A DNA stretch of 64,000 nt, from the NCBI RefSeq assembly GCF_900113525.1, contig NZ_FOPP01000006.1:124001-188000 (forward strand), given 5' to 3'. Shown here one piece after another: positions 54,197 through 63,053 of the stretch. Made by a program: the position numbers and the translations under genes. Origin of the DNA: Pedobacter insulae. Its GTDB lineage: Bacteria > Bacteroidota > Bacteroidia > Sphingobacteriales > Sphingobacteriaceae. Numbering within the stretch: position 1 is the first letter of the stretch; each line of letters starts with the position of its first letter. The notes beneath the pieces are model-generated. The model searched no databases. It was not told where the DNA came from and was given only the letters and a program-made list of their open reading frames with translations.

Positions 54197-56298
54197 TATT
54201 GGTTTGCGTTTTGGAGGTGATTAAAATAACTACGGTATAAATTAACCTCTGGTGAGGCGACTGGCGCTTGTGGTTTTGATATTTCCTTTCCCAACAACTT
54301 TTGAATTGTGCTTTGTACAATATCGATATCCGCTACATTTACATTATTGGCCAGGCTAATTTTACGAATTGCCTTGAGCGCAGCCAAATAAGAAGTAGGA
54401 TGCGTTGAAGCAGCAATAATGAGTTGCTTTTCACCGGCACGTAACAACTCGCGATCGCCATAATTAAATGCCCTACCGGTTTTCCGATATTCTAAAATCG
54501 ACAAAAGAATCTTCAATTCCTCTATTGAACGATCCGTATGCTCAAAGGTCGCATGTTGTGTAGGTTGAACAATTTTAGTTAACTCACCACTTAAGCGTTT
54601 TTCCATTTTTAGCTTAGTGGTTTTAAGCGTTGTTTTCGCAACATAAGCCCTGGATTTTTGCTGTAAATCCTTCAATAAGCGAAGGGCCTTATACTCATAA
54701 GGAAGTGCTTCTTGCGGTTTGTAGGTCCTCAATCTCAATTCAGAACTCCACATTTCATTCAAAACAGCTTTCAACTGTTTCTTTAACTCAGGTTCAAAAA
54801 ATGTTGCATCTTCAGCAATATCGTGCTTATGAGCATACTCGTCCATTAATGCCTTTACATCCCCAAAGGCTGCTGTTGTATGCTCTTCGCCCTCCTCATG
54901 GTCATGTTCGCCCCCAATCGCAGTTTCGGATTCCTCTCCTAAAAATTTTCCATACCTCAGGCGTAACAACTTTTGATCCATCCCCAATGAATTGCTTCTA
55001 TTTTTAAATTCCTCAAGCGCCAGTGTTCCCTGTTCCTTTAATAGCTTTTCGGTATCGATAATAATCTGTCGCTGACTCCGAAAATACGCTGGAACCAGGT
55101 CAATTCCTTTAGCCATTCCGGCCATGCTCATCAATTCAGTGGTATCAACAATTGTTACCATATACACATCTGACCTACTATGCTGACCATGATTATCTTT
55201 GGCCATGATAAAGAAATACAGCTCGTCGCCAGGTTTCATACCCAAAGCCGTTAAATCAAGTATTTTAGTTAACCTAACTGCCATTTTGTTATTAACATCC
55301 GTATTGAAACTCAATTTCTTCTCCGTGAAACTCACTCCCTCTCCTTTGCCGCTCGAAAGCGTGGCCGAAATATATGCATCGCTAATTCCGTAATCATCTT
55401 TTAGCAAAGCGGCTAGGTTAACTTTTGGTACTTGGCCAACATCAATCGTAGTATATGGCGTGGGAGCGATAATTTTAATACTTACGGGCAAATCCGGAAT
55501 AATTTCTATGGGGTAGAGATCCGACTTTTTTCCATCCAGCTCTATTTGGTAAAAACCAGCTTGGTTAATCACCCTGCTAAAGCGACCATCCTCGTTTAAC
55601 GTTATTATTTCACGATCATTAAAAATTAACCGAAGTTTTTTAACCGCAACAGTGGTTTCAATTCGCCAAACTACCTGTGCTCCGATTTCGGCTTTAAGGG
55701 TAAATTGATTTTGAGTTCTGGTTTTTTTTCCCGTATAAGCTGGTGGCAATATTTGAACATTAAAATCTTTAATCCCGGGCAATAGCTGTTCCTTTACAGC
55801 ATTTAAGTTGGTAAGAGCGGCTGGAGGTTGACTGACCAATGTATTTAAAGGCAAAAATTGATGAACAATTAATACACCGATCAGTAAGATGAGGTTAACC
55901 CAAATTCCTTTAGAAGCTTTTTTCAAACTATTGGGAAGTGGAAAAGCGCCATTGATCTTGTCTCTCTGAAATCTTTCCAACAATGACAAATCTTGTAAGG
56001 GTTTCAGCAATAAACCTGCGCTTTCTTCAAGTTCAGGATAGGCTACATTTAAATAATTGGCAACTTCCAATTTTGTCACTCCCCACGTTGGCTTGAATAT
56101 TAGCATTCCGCAAAATACTGTCATAAAAGTAACTGCAAATATCATAACAGAATTAACTGCTACAAAGGTGGCCATAGACGTCAACAGTATTCCTATCGCC
56201 AGGCTCAACAAAGTGATTTTTAAAAAATAAATCACAATCAGTTTAAACCTGAACTTTGTAATCCAATAGTTACCTTCAGCCTCTTCCATAATCCGCAC
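54196..56298 (-). CDS. Large DUF4175-like membrane protein
   Basis: The 700-residue protein has two to three N-terminal membrane segments (about 19-67 and 131-149) and a long exported region of beta-sandwich then helical, coiled-coil character (SRAYVAKTTLKTTKLKMEKR). This is the form of DUF4175-type proteins in MoxR/DUF58 operons. A His/acid-rich patch (GGEHDHEEGEEHTTA) lies near residue 467. It overlaps the BatA-like gene by 23 bases and the next gene by one base, so the operon is tight. Confidence 0.7.
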   Translation of the reverse strand: MRIMEEAEGNYWITKFRFKLIVIYFLKITLLSLAIGILLTSMATFVAVNSVMIFAVTFMTVFCGMLIFKPTWGVTKLEVANYLNVAYPELEESAGLLLKPLQDLSLLERFQRDKINGAFPLPNSLKKASKGIWVNLILLIGVLIVHQFLPLNTLVSQPPAALTNLNAVKEQLLPGIKDFNVQILPPAYTGKKTRTQNQFTLKAEIGAQVVWRIETTVAVKKLRLIFNDREIITLNEDGRFSRVINQAGFYQIELDGKKSDLYPIEIIPDLPVSIKIIAPTPYTTIDVGQVPKVNLAALLKDDYGISDAYISATLSSGKGEGVSFTEKKLSFNTDVNNKMAVRLTKILDLTALGMKPGDELYFFIMAKDNHGQHSRSDVYMVTIVDTTELMSMAGMAKGIDLVPAYFRSQRQIIIDTEKLLKEQGTLALEEFKNRSNSLGMDQKLLRLRYGKFLGEESETAIGGEHDHEEGEEHTTAAFGDVKALMDEYAHKHDIAEDATFFEPELKKQLKAVLNEMWSSELRLRTYKPQEALPYEYKALRLLKDLQQKSRAYVAKTTLKTTKLKMEKRLSGELTKIVQPTQHATFEHTDRSIEELKILLSILEYRKTGRAFNYGDRELLRAGEKQLIIAASTHPTSYLAALKAIRKISLANNVNVADIDIVQSTIQKLLGKEISKPQAPVASPEVNLYRSYFNHLQNANQ

Positions 56299-57655
56299 TT
56301 GTTTTTTTTGATAAGGACAGCACCCGCTCGGTAATCAATAAAACAAACGCTATCCCCCAAATCCAGTCCTTTAGATCTTGACGATTATTGATGGTTAAGC
56401 CGATTGTTGCGTTATGATAAGTTGTGGGTATTTGCTGCTGCGCTAGAATTCTTTGATCGGCATCATGCGTTTCGAAGCCAAAATTAGGATCATTTGGTTG
56501 CCCAAGTACAATCGGAACAAGGGACTTAATAAATTGTTCATTCCACACCAGTTCCGTCCATTCAGCATTAAAGCGGCTGTAAAAATAGAAATGATTAAAG
56601 TTTGCATCAGTATCTTTAATGAGGATTGGTTCTCCAAAACCATCCTCCCAAACAGTGGTTCCTTTCTGGTCATCGACGGCGATCCTCTTTTTAAGCGCTA
56701 AGGTTTGCCCTGGGCTTGAAGCTATTTGAAGTGTGGAGTTAACCAAGATGGTTTTCCCTTTCTTATAACTGATCAAACTTGCTCCTTTTTTGTAACCAGT
56801 TAATGGTACCGGTTTATCTGAAAGCCAGAACAGCAAATCAGCTTTCACAGATGATCCGTTCCAATTATCGATTTTAATGCTCCTTTTGGTAAAACTGGCA
56901 ATTGCATTTAATGCAGCTTTGATATATTTCGAGTCGCTGCCATTCGGCTCATAGATTACCGCATTGATAGGAGGCAAATCTTGCAACAAGCTACTTGTAT
57001 AACTTGTTAAAGTCGGGATCGACTTTCCTTCATAAATTTTAGCTAAAAACTTAGTGGTCCAGGTTTTTACGGTATCTCCAGATGGAAGGTCGTTCCAAAT
57101 CAGCCTAAAGCTGGGCTTAGGTAAATTCCCTTCAAAATGGAGCAATCTACGGTCTGCAAACACATTTGCTGAATATCCCGAAGGAATTTGAGTATTTAAC
57201 TCCTTAAGCAAAGCAGTATAACTTACACTTCTCGTCCTGGAATATTCCGCTGTACTATCTTTCAATGAGATTTTAGCAAAGCCTAGATTAAAATCACGCA
57301 TTTCGAAGCCAAGCTTCATCAGTGAATCTATTGTGGGTTTCGAAGCTTCGTAAACCTTTCCTATTTGTCTTTTATCTATCAAAATCCAACCTGCATTTTT
57401 ACGATTTGACGATGTTATCGTATGATATGGCTGCGCTAATACAAATGCTATCAATGTGATTATTAAACATCTAACTATAAACAGCAATATGTCGGTTATC
57501 TTAATATTTTTAGAACTTGCAGTGGCGTTTTCGCCAAGTAAAGCAATACTGCCAATTTTTAAAACTTTTCCTTTTTTTACATTCCAAAGGTGAATGACTA
57601 CAGGAACAATTAATCCTGCAAGTGCTAGTAAACCGATGGGATATAGTAAGGCCAT
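56276..57655 (-). CDS. BatA-like aerotolerance-type membrane protein
   Basis: The 459-residue protein opens with the double-transmembrane Bat module (LYPIGLLALAGLIVPVVIHL, then LLFIVRCLIITLIAFVLAQP) and ends with a third segment near residues 432-450. The exported region resembles an amidotransferase-like or vWA-like fold but shows no MIDAS DxSxS. It shares its first base with the stop codon of the DUF58 gene. Confidence 0.8.
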   Translation of the reverse strand: MALLYPIGLLALAGLIVPVVIHLWNVKKGKVLKIGSIALLGENATASSKNIKITDILLFIVRCLIITLIAFVLAQPYHTITSSNRKNAGWILIDKRQIGKVYEASKPTIDSLMKLGFEMRDFNLGFAKISLKDSTAEYSRTRSVSYTALLKELNTQIPSGYSANVFADRRLLHFEGNLPKPSFRLIWNDLPSGDTVKTWTTKFLAKIYEGKSIPTLTSYTSSLLQDLPPINAVIYEPNGSDSKYIKAALNAIASFTKRSIKIDNWNGSSVKADLLFWLSDKPVPLTGYKKGASLISYKKGKTILVNSTLQIASSPGQTLALKKRIAVDDQKGTTVWEDGFGEPILIKDTDANFNHFYFYSRFNAEWTELVWNEQFIKSLVPIVLGQPNDPNFGFETHDADQRILAQQQIPTTYHNATIGLTINNRQDLKDWIWGIAFVLLITERVLSLSKKTSADYGRG

Positions 57656-58542
57656 TAAACTTTCAATTTATTCCGCTGTTTTAAGAAATCTCTCAATGCC
57701 TGATCTAAAGGTTCATCGGTCGTAATTGTTCTATAATAAATTCTCCGATCTAACATGTGATTTCGGGTTTTGTCTAAGTAATTCCTAAGTTTAGTTTGAT
57801 AGGTTGATCTAGCTTTTGTTTGATCTATTTGAAGCGTTTGACCAGTTTCCAGATCTTCGAAAGTGGAGTAGCCTTTAAAATCGAGCTCAATTTCATTCCT
57901 AGATAAGACATGGAAGACTAGAATTTCATGCCCAAGTGCATTCAGCGTATCTAATAAATCGAAAATCTCCTCAGCGGTTTGATAAAGATCGGTAACAAAA
58001 ACTAATAATTCACGATTTTGTGTGCCTGAGAAAATCTCTTTGTAGTGTATGGGTTTTGTAAATTCCCCTTCAGGTTTTAGCTGCTCCAGCTGAAAAAACA
58101 GTCTCGCTAAGTGCTGATAATCCTGCTTGGCTACCATAGAAAACAATTCGGTGTTTTTAAAAATATACAGACCAATCGCATCGCCTTGTAAGTTTGCCAA
58201 ATATGCTAAACAGGCGGTTAGGTAGCGTGCATAATCAATTTTTGTAAACTCACCGTCGTGATGATTCATAGAAGCACTCGCATCAACTAAAAAACGAACA
58301 GCAATATTGGTTTCAACCTCCGATTCGCGGATATAATATCTATCTGATCTGGCAAACATCTTCCAATCTAAGCTACGCAGATCGTCTCCAGGCTGATAAC
58401 TTCTGTATTGGCTAAACTCTAATCCAGGGCCTTTTATGGTGCTTTTATTAATCCCACTCATGAATCCATCTATCGTTGTTTTTGCCGACAAATTAAGATC
58501 TTTAATCGCCATCATTACTTTCGGATCGAGCAGTTTACTCAT
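57655..58542 (-). CDS. DUF58 protein
   Basis: The 295-residue protein has the DUF58 signature GLEFSQYRSYQPGDDLRSLD followed by a vWA-like fold with FLVDASASM (MIDAS DxSxS, about residue 87). DUF58 proteins nearly always pair with MoxR ATPases and are thought to bind metal and substrate. It begins one base before the MoxR stop region and leads into the BatA-like gene. Confidence 0.9.
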   Translation of the reverse strand: MSKLLDPKVMMAIKDLNLSAKTTIDGFMSGINKSTIKGPGLEFSQYRSYQPGDDLRSLDWKMFARSDRYYIRESEVETNIAVRFLVDASASMNHHDGEFTKIDYARYLTACLAYLANLQGDAIGLYIFKNTELFSMVAKQDYQHLARLFFQLEQLKPEGEFTKPIHYKEIFSGTQNRELLVFVTDLYQTAEEIFDLLDTLNALGHEILVFHVLSRNEIELDFKGYSTFEDLETGQTLQIDQTKARSTYQTKLRNYLDKTRNHMLDRRIYYRTITTDEPLDQALRDFLKQRNKLKV

Positions 58543-59547
58543 TTAAATAACTTTTTTTGGTCGCGAGATAGTTTTTACCAACTCAGCGGTAACTTGGTCT
58601 GAGGATACATTTTCAGCTTCTGCTTTAAAATTCATTAGCACCCTATGCCTAAGAACGGGGTAAGCCATTGTCTGTAAATCTTCCATAATAACCGAATATC
58701 TTCCATAAAACAACGCACGTGCTTTAGCAGTTAGTATCAATGCTTGTCCAGCCCTTGGGCCGGCACCCCATCGCACCCATTCCTTTACAAAACCAACCGA
58801 AGTGGTATCTGGACGGGTTGCTCGGATAAATTCACTAACATATGCGATTAACTCATCATTAATGCTAACTTCTCTTGTCAACGATTGTAGCTGTTTAATT
58901 TCGTCGGCGCCAATAATAGGGCTAACAATTGCTTTGTGAGCACCTGTTGTAGTGCTTAATATTCGCGCTTCTTCCACCGCCGTGGGATAACCAATCTTTA
59001 TATATAAAAGAAAACGATCTAGTTGCGCCTCTGGAAGAGGGTAAGTACCCGCCTGTTCTATAGGGTTTTGGGTGGCCAAGATAAAGAAAGGACGATCTAA
59101 TGGATAAGTTTGTCCGCCATAAGTTACTTCAAATTCTTGCATGGCTTCCAGCAAAGCTGATTGTGTTTTTGGAGGAGTACGGTTTACTTCGTCAGCAAGA
59201 ACGATGTTAGCGAAGAGCGGTCCTTTATTAAACTTGAAGAAGCGTTTGCCTGTTGCATGATCTTCCTCTAATATTTCCGTACCTACAATATCAGTAGGCA
59301 TCAAATCTGGTGTAAACTGGATTCTCCTAAACGACAAACTGAGCGCCTGGGATAGGGTGCGCACCATTAGCGTTTTCGCCAGCCCTGGCACACCCTCCAA
59401 CAAGCAGTGCCCACCTGCCATTAAAGCAATCAACATTTCCTCAATAACGACATCTTGACCCACAATTACTTTTTGGATTTCGCTTTTTAAAAGACCTATT
59501 TTGCCAATTAATGTTTTTACGTTACTTTCTGAGTTATCCAAAACCAT
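58543..59547 (-). CDS. MoxR-family AAA+ ATPase
   Basis: This 334-residue ATPase has Walker A GVPGLAKTL (about residue 57), Walker B VLADEVNRTPPKTQSA (about 117), the sensor ATQNPIEQAGTYPLPEAQLD and the C-terminal lid. MoxR proteins act as chaperone-like ATPases with vWA partners. It leads the seven-to-eight gene minus-strand run and faces a divergent DUF4159 gene across a 143-base spacer. Confidence 0.95.
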   Translation of the reverse strand: MVLDNSESNVKTLIGKIGLLKSEIQKVIVGQDVVIEEMLIALMAGGHCLLEGVPGLAKTLMVRTLSQALSLSFRRIQFTPDLMPTDIVGTEILEEDHATGKRFFKFNKGPLFANIVLADEVNRTPPKTQSALLEAMQEFEVTYGGQTYPLDRPFFILATQNPIEQAGTYPLPEAQLDRFLLYIKIGYPTAVEEARILSTTTGAHKAIVSPIIGADEIKQLQSLTREVSINDELIAYVSEFIRATRPDTTSVGFVKEWVRWGAGPRAGQALILTAKARALFYGRYSVIMEDLQTMAYPVLRHRVLMNFKAEAENVSSDQVTAELVKTISRPKKVI

Positions 59548-59690
59548 TATTTTTAGTTTACTGAGCTAATGTGCCTCAATATAGGTCATATTGCAATTAT
59601 TCTTGCTTCGAAAAGTAACAATATCAAAAAATTTACAAGATATGTAAGTTAAAAATCTGAAATGACAAAAATTGACACTAATTTAGAACG

Positions 59691-60323
59691 ATGCAAAGCG
59701 CCAAGTTTACTTTTGCGAGGATAAAATATAACTCTGGAGATTGGGATACGGATCAGCGGATGCCTTCAAATCTTTTGAATTCACTTTTAGAGTATACCAC
59801 CATTCCCTTAAATGAGGAGGAAAAAATTGTGGAACTTAGCAGCAATGACTTGTTCAACTATCCATTTTGTTATTTAAGTGGGCATAAATTGGTTCAATTT
59901 AGCAAGCAAGAAGCGACAAATTTTAAAACCTATGTACAAAACGGCGGATTCGTTTTCGTAGACGATTGTAATCATGACATAGATGGCCTTTTTGCCAAAT
60001 CATTTGAGGCACAAATGAGCAATTTATTCGGCGCACAATCGCTAAAAAAAATCCCTAATAACCACCCGCTATACAGCGCCTTCTTTAAATTTGAAAAAGG
60101 TCCCCCTACTACTTCCTTCGAGCTTAATGGCTGGGGCGACGATCTCGTTCACGATTATTTAAAAGCGGTGACCATCAACAACAGAATTGGGGTATTGTAT
60201 AGTAATAAAGATTATGGATGCGAATGGGACTATGACTATAAAAACAAGCGTTTTTTAGCTGAAGATAACACCAAATTTGGAGTGAATATCATTTTGTATG
60301 CAATGGGCGTTAATGCAAGTTAA
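59691..60323 (+). CDS. DUF4159 protein
   Basis: The 210-residue protein has the DUF4159 features FTFARIKYNSGDWDTDQ, the FCYLSGHKLVQFSKQEATNF and GGFVFVDDCNHDIDGLF blocks and DYGCEWDYD. DUF4159 has an amidotransferase-like fold and usually lies inside MoxR/DUF58 operons. Here it is read divergently from MoxR. No signal peptide is seen, unlike many members. Function is unknown. Confidence 0.85.
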   Translation: MQSAKFTFARIKYNSGDWDTDQRMPSNLLNSLLEYTTIPLNEEEKIVELSSNDLFNYPFCYLSGHKLVQFSKQEATNFKTYVQNGGFVFVDDCNHDIDGLFAKSFEAQMSNLFGAQSLKKIPNNHPLYSAFFKFEKGPPTTSFELNGWGDDLVHDYLKAVTINNRIGVLYSNKDYGCEWDYDYKNKRFLAEDNTKFGVNIILYAMGVNAS

Positions 60324-60351
60324 AGTCTCCCTTAGCAAATTTGTATTTTAA

Positions 60352-60383
60352 TTTGTAATTAGTCTAAATAGTTTGCATCTTTG
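60352..60383 (+). promoter_or_regulatory. Promoter of the 121-residue unknown
   Basis: TTTG (60352-60355), a 20-base spacer and CATCTTTG (60376-60383) fit the Bacteroidetes promoter with one change in the -7 element. The start would be near 60390, 16 bases before the ATG. Confidence 0.55.
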
Positions 60384-60405
60384 TAGCCACAAGCAAATAG
60401 CTAAA

Positions 60406-60771
60406 ATGCAGCAAACCTTACCAATACCTTCTGCCGTTTTTACCGAAGTGTTTAGCACTCATAATGGTGCCATTTATCAATCTGATAGCGAAAATTGCTG
60501 GTATATAGATTTTGCAGGTAAGTTAGCTCGATTTGATTACCGCAATTTGTTAAAATTAAAAAAAGCTGTTTATCAAATTGATATTGAAGATCTGCTTTTG
60601 AACAGTACTAAATCTGCTGATTTAGAAATCATTTTCATCTGCGCTTGTGATCATTGTTATGTCTTATCGCTTATCCAAATTATTAAGCTAAAAGAGTTAC
60701 TCCAGGGTACTTTTACCATGCTTGAGCTTAATCATATCATTTACGATCGCCTTTATAGAATTATCATCTAG
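60406..60771 (+). CDS. Small protein of unknown function
   Basis: The 121-residue protein starts MQQTLPIPSAVFTEVFSTHN (60406); an earlier in-frame ATG at 60373 would begin upstream of the likely transcription start. It has two central beta-rich stretches (GAIYQSDSENCWYIDFAGKL; LEIIFICACDHCYVLSLIQI) and a CDHC pair that might bind metal. No family was recognised. It lies 116 bases before ferritin. Confidence 0.65.
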   Translation: MQQTLPIPSAVFTEVFSTHNGAIYQSDSENCWYIDFAGKLARFDYRNLLKLKKAVYQIDIEDLLLNSTKSADLEIIFICACDHCYVLSLIQIIKLKELLQGTFTMLELNHIIYDRLYRIII

Positions 60772-60853
60772 TTCCTTCCCCCTCTTTCTTAGTTAGAATT
60801 AGAATAGTTCCATATTGGCTTTAAATTCGTTATCTAACTTTTATAGCACTATT

Positions 60854-60883
60854 TTTGATATATTAATACCACTAAATATCAAA
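60854..60883. promoter_or_regulatory. Inverted repeat just upstream of ferritin
   Basis: TTTGATAT (60854-60861) and ATATCAAA (60876-60883) are exact inverse copies with a 14-base spacer, ending four bases before the ferritin ATG. It could be an operator or an mRNA hairpin covering the start region. No Fur-box match was established. Confidence 0.45.
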
Positions 60884-60887
60884 GAAA

Positions 60888-61418
60888 ATGAAAGACATTA
60901 TACGCGCGAAGTGCTTAATTTCATCAGATGTAGAAGCACTTATTAACCAGCAAATTAAAAAAGAAGCTCATTCTTCTGCTATTTATCTTTCAATGGCATC
61001 TTGGTGCAATCGCAATGGATACGATTTTTCTGCCGACTACTTTTTTAAGCAGTCTGAAGAGGAAAGAATGCACCAACTTAAATTTTATAAATATGTTTTG
61101 GATATGGGCGGTACAGCCATTTCACCAGAAATAACCAACATTAAAATAGAATATAACTCATTTCGTGAGGTTTTTGAAGAAGCACTGGATCAAGAGATTA
61201 GTGTTACCCAATCTATTAAAAACATTGCTGCACGATGCCATAAAGAACAAGATTACGTAACGTTAGAATTCTTAAACTGGTTCTTTAGAGAACAAAGAGA
61301 AGAAGAATACAAAGCTCGTCGTGCGCTCGAATTGTTCGATGTAATTGGTGAAGAGGGAACGGGCAGATGGCAGATCGACAAACATGTTGGTCAGATCAAC
61401 TATTCGGCTGAAGCCTAA
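60888..61418 (+). CDS. ftn: Ferritin (FtnA type, non-haem)
   Basis: The 176-residue protein has the four-helix ferritin core. Ferroxidase ligands are visible in KKEAHSSAIYLSMASW (Glu/His region near 26), EEERMHQLKFYKYV (about 58) and the EQREEEYKAR helix (about 135). It stores iron in the cytoplasm and protects against oxidative stress. Length and motifs are those of bacterial FtnA. A strong terminator follows the stop by 22 bases. Confidence 0.95.
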   Translation: MKDIIRAKCLISSDVEALINQQIKKEAHSSAIYLSMASWCNRNGYDFSADYFFKQSEEERMHQLKFYKYVLDMGGTAISPEITNIKIEYNSFREVFEEALDQEISVTQSIKNIAARCHKEQDYVTLEFLNWFFREQREEEYKARRALELFDVIGEEGTGRWQIDKHVGQINYSAEA

Positions 61419-61440
61419 TCACTCGGTCACATTTAATAAA

Positions 61441-61487
61441 AAGGGAACATTTTGACAATCTTTATATGATTGTCAAAATGTTCCCTT
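61441..61487 (+). terminator. 20-bp-arm terminator after ferritin
   Basis: Arms AAGGGAACATTTTGACAATC and GATTGTCAAAATGTTCCCTT are perfect around a 7-base loop, followed by a T-run. The inner TTTGACAATC/GATTGTCAAA matches the hairpin after rplL at 2765-2795. The microprotein gene starts 20 bases later. Confidence 0.92.
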
Positions 61488-61506
61488 TTTTCGTTATATT
61501 CACATT

Positions 61507-61623
61507 ATGTCAAAAAAAGACAAAAAGAACAAGGATAAAGATAAAAAAAAGAAGAAAAAGAAAAAAGAATGCTGTGAGAAGTATCTGAAAGGGAAAAGGT
61601 GCGATAATTGTCCAAATGGATAA
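61507..61623 (+). CDS. 38-residue Lys-rich microprotein with Cys motif
   Basis: ATG at 61507 opens a 38-codon frame ending TAA at 61621. The first 20 residues are nearly all Lys and Asp (14 of 20 are Lys). The C-terminal half is ECCEKYLKGKRCDNCPNG, with four cysteines as CC and CxxC. This pattern suggests a small metal- or nucleic-acid-binding protein; I recall similar unnamed small proteins in Sphingobacteria but cannot verify. It lies between the ferritin terminator and the LytTR gene, whose stop is three bases away on the other strand. Confidence 0.65.
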   Translation: MSKKDKKNKDKDKKKKKKKKECCEKYLKGKRCDNCPNG

Positions 61624-61625
61624 AC

Positions 61626-62417
61626 CTAGCCAGACAACCATTCTTTGAAAATTACCGATTTCCTTCTACTGGTGATCAATTCTTTAGCACTCGGTATACA
61701 GTGTGCTATTTTAAGAAATCGTAATTGGTACGAACTAAATGACACAATTGCTGCGCGGTGCACAATATCTTTTCTATTAATCTGAAAATAATCCGCAGGG
61801 TTCAGAAAACCCATCGATTCAGCTATTGTATGGGGCCAAATAGTTTTCACACCATTGAAATCCACTGCAAAACAAATTTTATTTTCATGGTAAATGATAG
61901 CAGGTAAGTTTGCTTCAAGTGCACTACTACGTAAAGAGCCCATCATTGCAGGGTCTATCTCTATCATTTGATAGCGGATCTTCGGTACTTTTACATACTC
62001 GTAGTACAATAAATAAACCACATTTATTGTAAATATAAAAAGTAGAATATAAACAAATAGGTTCTTAAAATAGCCAGAGGTGAATATATTTTCATCCTTA
62101 ATCCAGAATAGAATCATTGCGAGTAAAAATGCATTAACTGATGCAAAAAAAAACCCGAAAATGAATTGGTACTTCAGTCGCTTAGCAGCTGAACCATGTT
62201 CATCAAAGACTTTGTTTATTATTCGGCTTACCATATAAATGTATTCAATCAATAAATAAGCGATCAACATACTGTAAAATAGTGAAGCGTAATAGTAGCC
62301 CTTATTAAACAATTCTAACCAGGACTTTTTGGTGCCATGCACAACCACAAAATGGGAAGCCAATAAAGCAACAAACACACGAATTAACAAGTGGTAAATT
62401 CTTTTTCTAGTTAACAT
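61626..62417 (-). CDS. Membrane-anchored LytTR-type regulator
   Basis: The 263-residue protein has four membrane segments (about residues 9-25, 40-62, 83-107 and 118-137). The C-terminal LytTR-like DNA-binding domain has YFQINRKDIVHRAAIVSFSS and SRRKSVIFKEWLSG. It has no receiver domain, so it is a one-component membrane regulator. Targets are unknown; the domain is divergent and DNA binding is inferred. It converges on the microprotein gene. Confidence 0.75.
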   Translation of the reverse strand: MLTRKRIYHLLIRVFVALLASHFVVVHGTKKSWLELFNKGYYYASLFYSMLIAYLLIEYIYMVSRIINKVFDEHGSAAKRLKYQFIFGFFFASVNAFLLAMILFWIKDENIFTSGYFKNLFVYILLFIFTINVVYLLYYEYVKVPKIRYQMIEIDPAMMGSLRSSALEANLPAIIYHENKICFAVDFNGVKTIWPHTIAESMGFLNPADYFQINRKDIVHRAAIVSFSSYQLRFLKIAHCIPSAKELITSRRKSVIFKEWLSG

Positions 62418-62618
62418 TTTAATCGGGATTTAAAGATATGTTCATAAACGTAGCCTAAATAAATAAATAATCAAATTATTGAAATGGATAATGTACCGTT
62501 CATCAAAAAAGATGTTACCGCTTGGTAAAGCTCCGTCTAAAAATGCCCTTTAAACACATCAAAAGGCATTACTTTCGATTTGAGCTAAAATACATTGGCT
62601 CAATTAATTTTCGTAAAA

Positions 62619-63011
62619 ATGGAGAAACAACCATTCACACCCGCCGGTATTTTAGCCTTACAGCAGTGGCTCTATAAGCTACCCCCACTTCAATTTAATG
62701 AAGAGATCCTAACAATGAATACCAACTTCGAAGCTTGGTCATTAGCACATCTGGAACTTACTACAGCGCAGCTTACTTTTTTTAATCAGCTAAGTGAAAC
62801 AGCCAAAAGTGATTTGGCTTGCAAGATCCAATTAGGGGCAGCGTATAAAAAGTTAATCACCTTAATTCAGCATCAGCAAAAAAGCAGTGCTCCAATTCCT
62901 GAAGAAGACAAGCTCTTTGAACCGAAAAGCAGCATAACCGTTACAAGCCATAGCGACGGCACCTATGACGTAAATGGGGAGGTTGAAATAGCGGTGACTT
63001 ATATCAGCTAA
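62619..63011 (+). CDS. Small protein of unknown function
   Basis: The 130-residue product begins MEKQPFTPAGILALQQWLYK (62619); a TTG eight codons upstream is less likely. Residues 1-85 are helical, and the C-terminus SSITVTSHSDGTYDVNGEVE looks like a beta hairpin. No family or signal peptide was recognised. It is followed by a terminator and then the Crp-like gene. Confidence 0.65.
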   Translation: MEKQPFTPAGILALQQWLYKLPPLQFNEEILTMNTNFEAWSLAHLELTTAQLTFFNQLSETAKSDLACKIQLGAAYKKLITLIQHQQKSSAPIPEEDKLFEPKSSITVTSHSDGTYDVNGEVEIAVTYIS

Positions 63012-63017
63012 ACTTAC

Positions 63018-63040
63018 CCTGCCTGCTAAGCAGACAGGGT
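63018..63040 (+). terminator. Terminator between the two small unknowns
   Basis: Arms CCCTGCCTGC and GCAGACAGGG pair with one mismatch around TAA and are followed by five T residues. It lies six bases past the stop of the preceding gene. Confidence 0.8.
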
Positions 63041-63053
63041 TTTTATTTAATAT

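Noticed and set aside
54630-55007. 125-codon plus-strand frame
   Set aside because: It is antisense to the DUF4175-like gene, which has tight overlaps with its neighbours and protein-like sequence.
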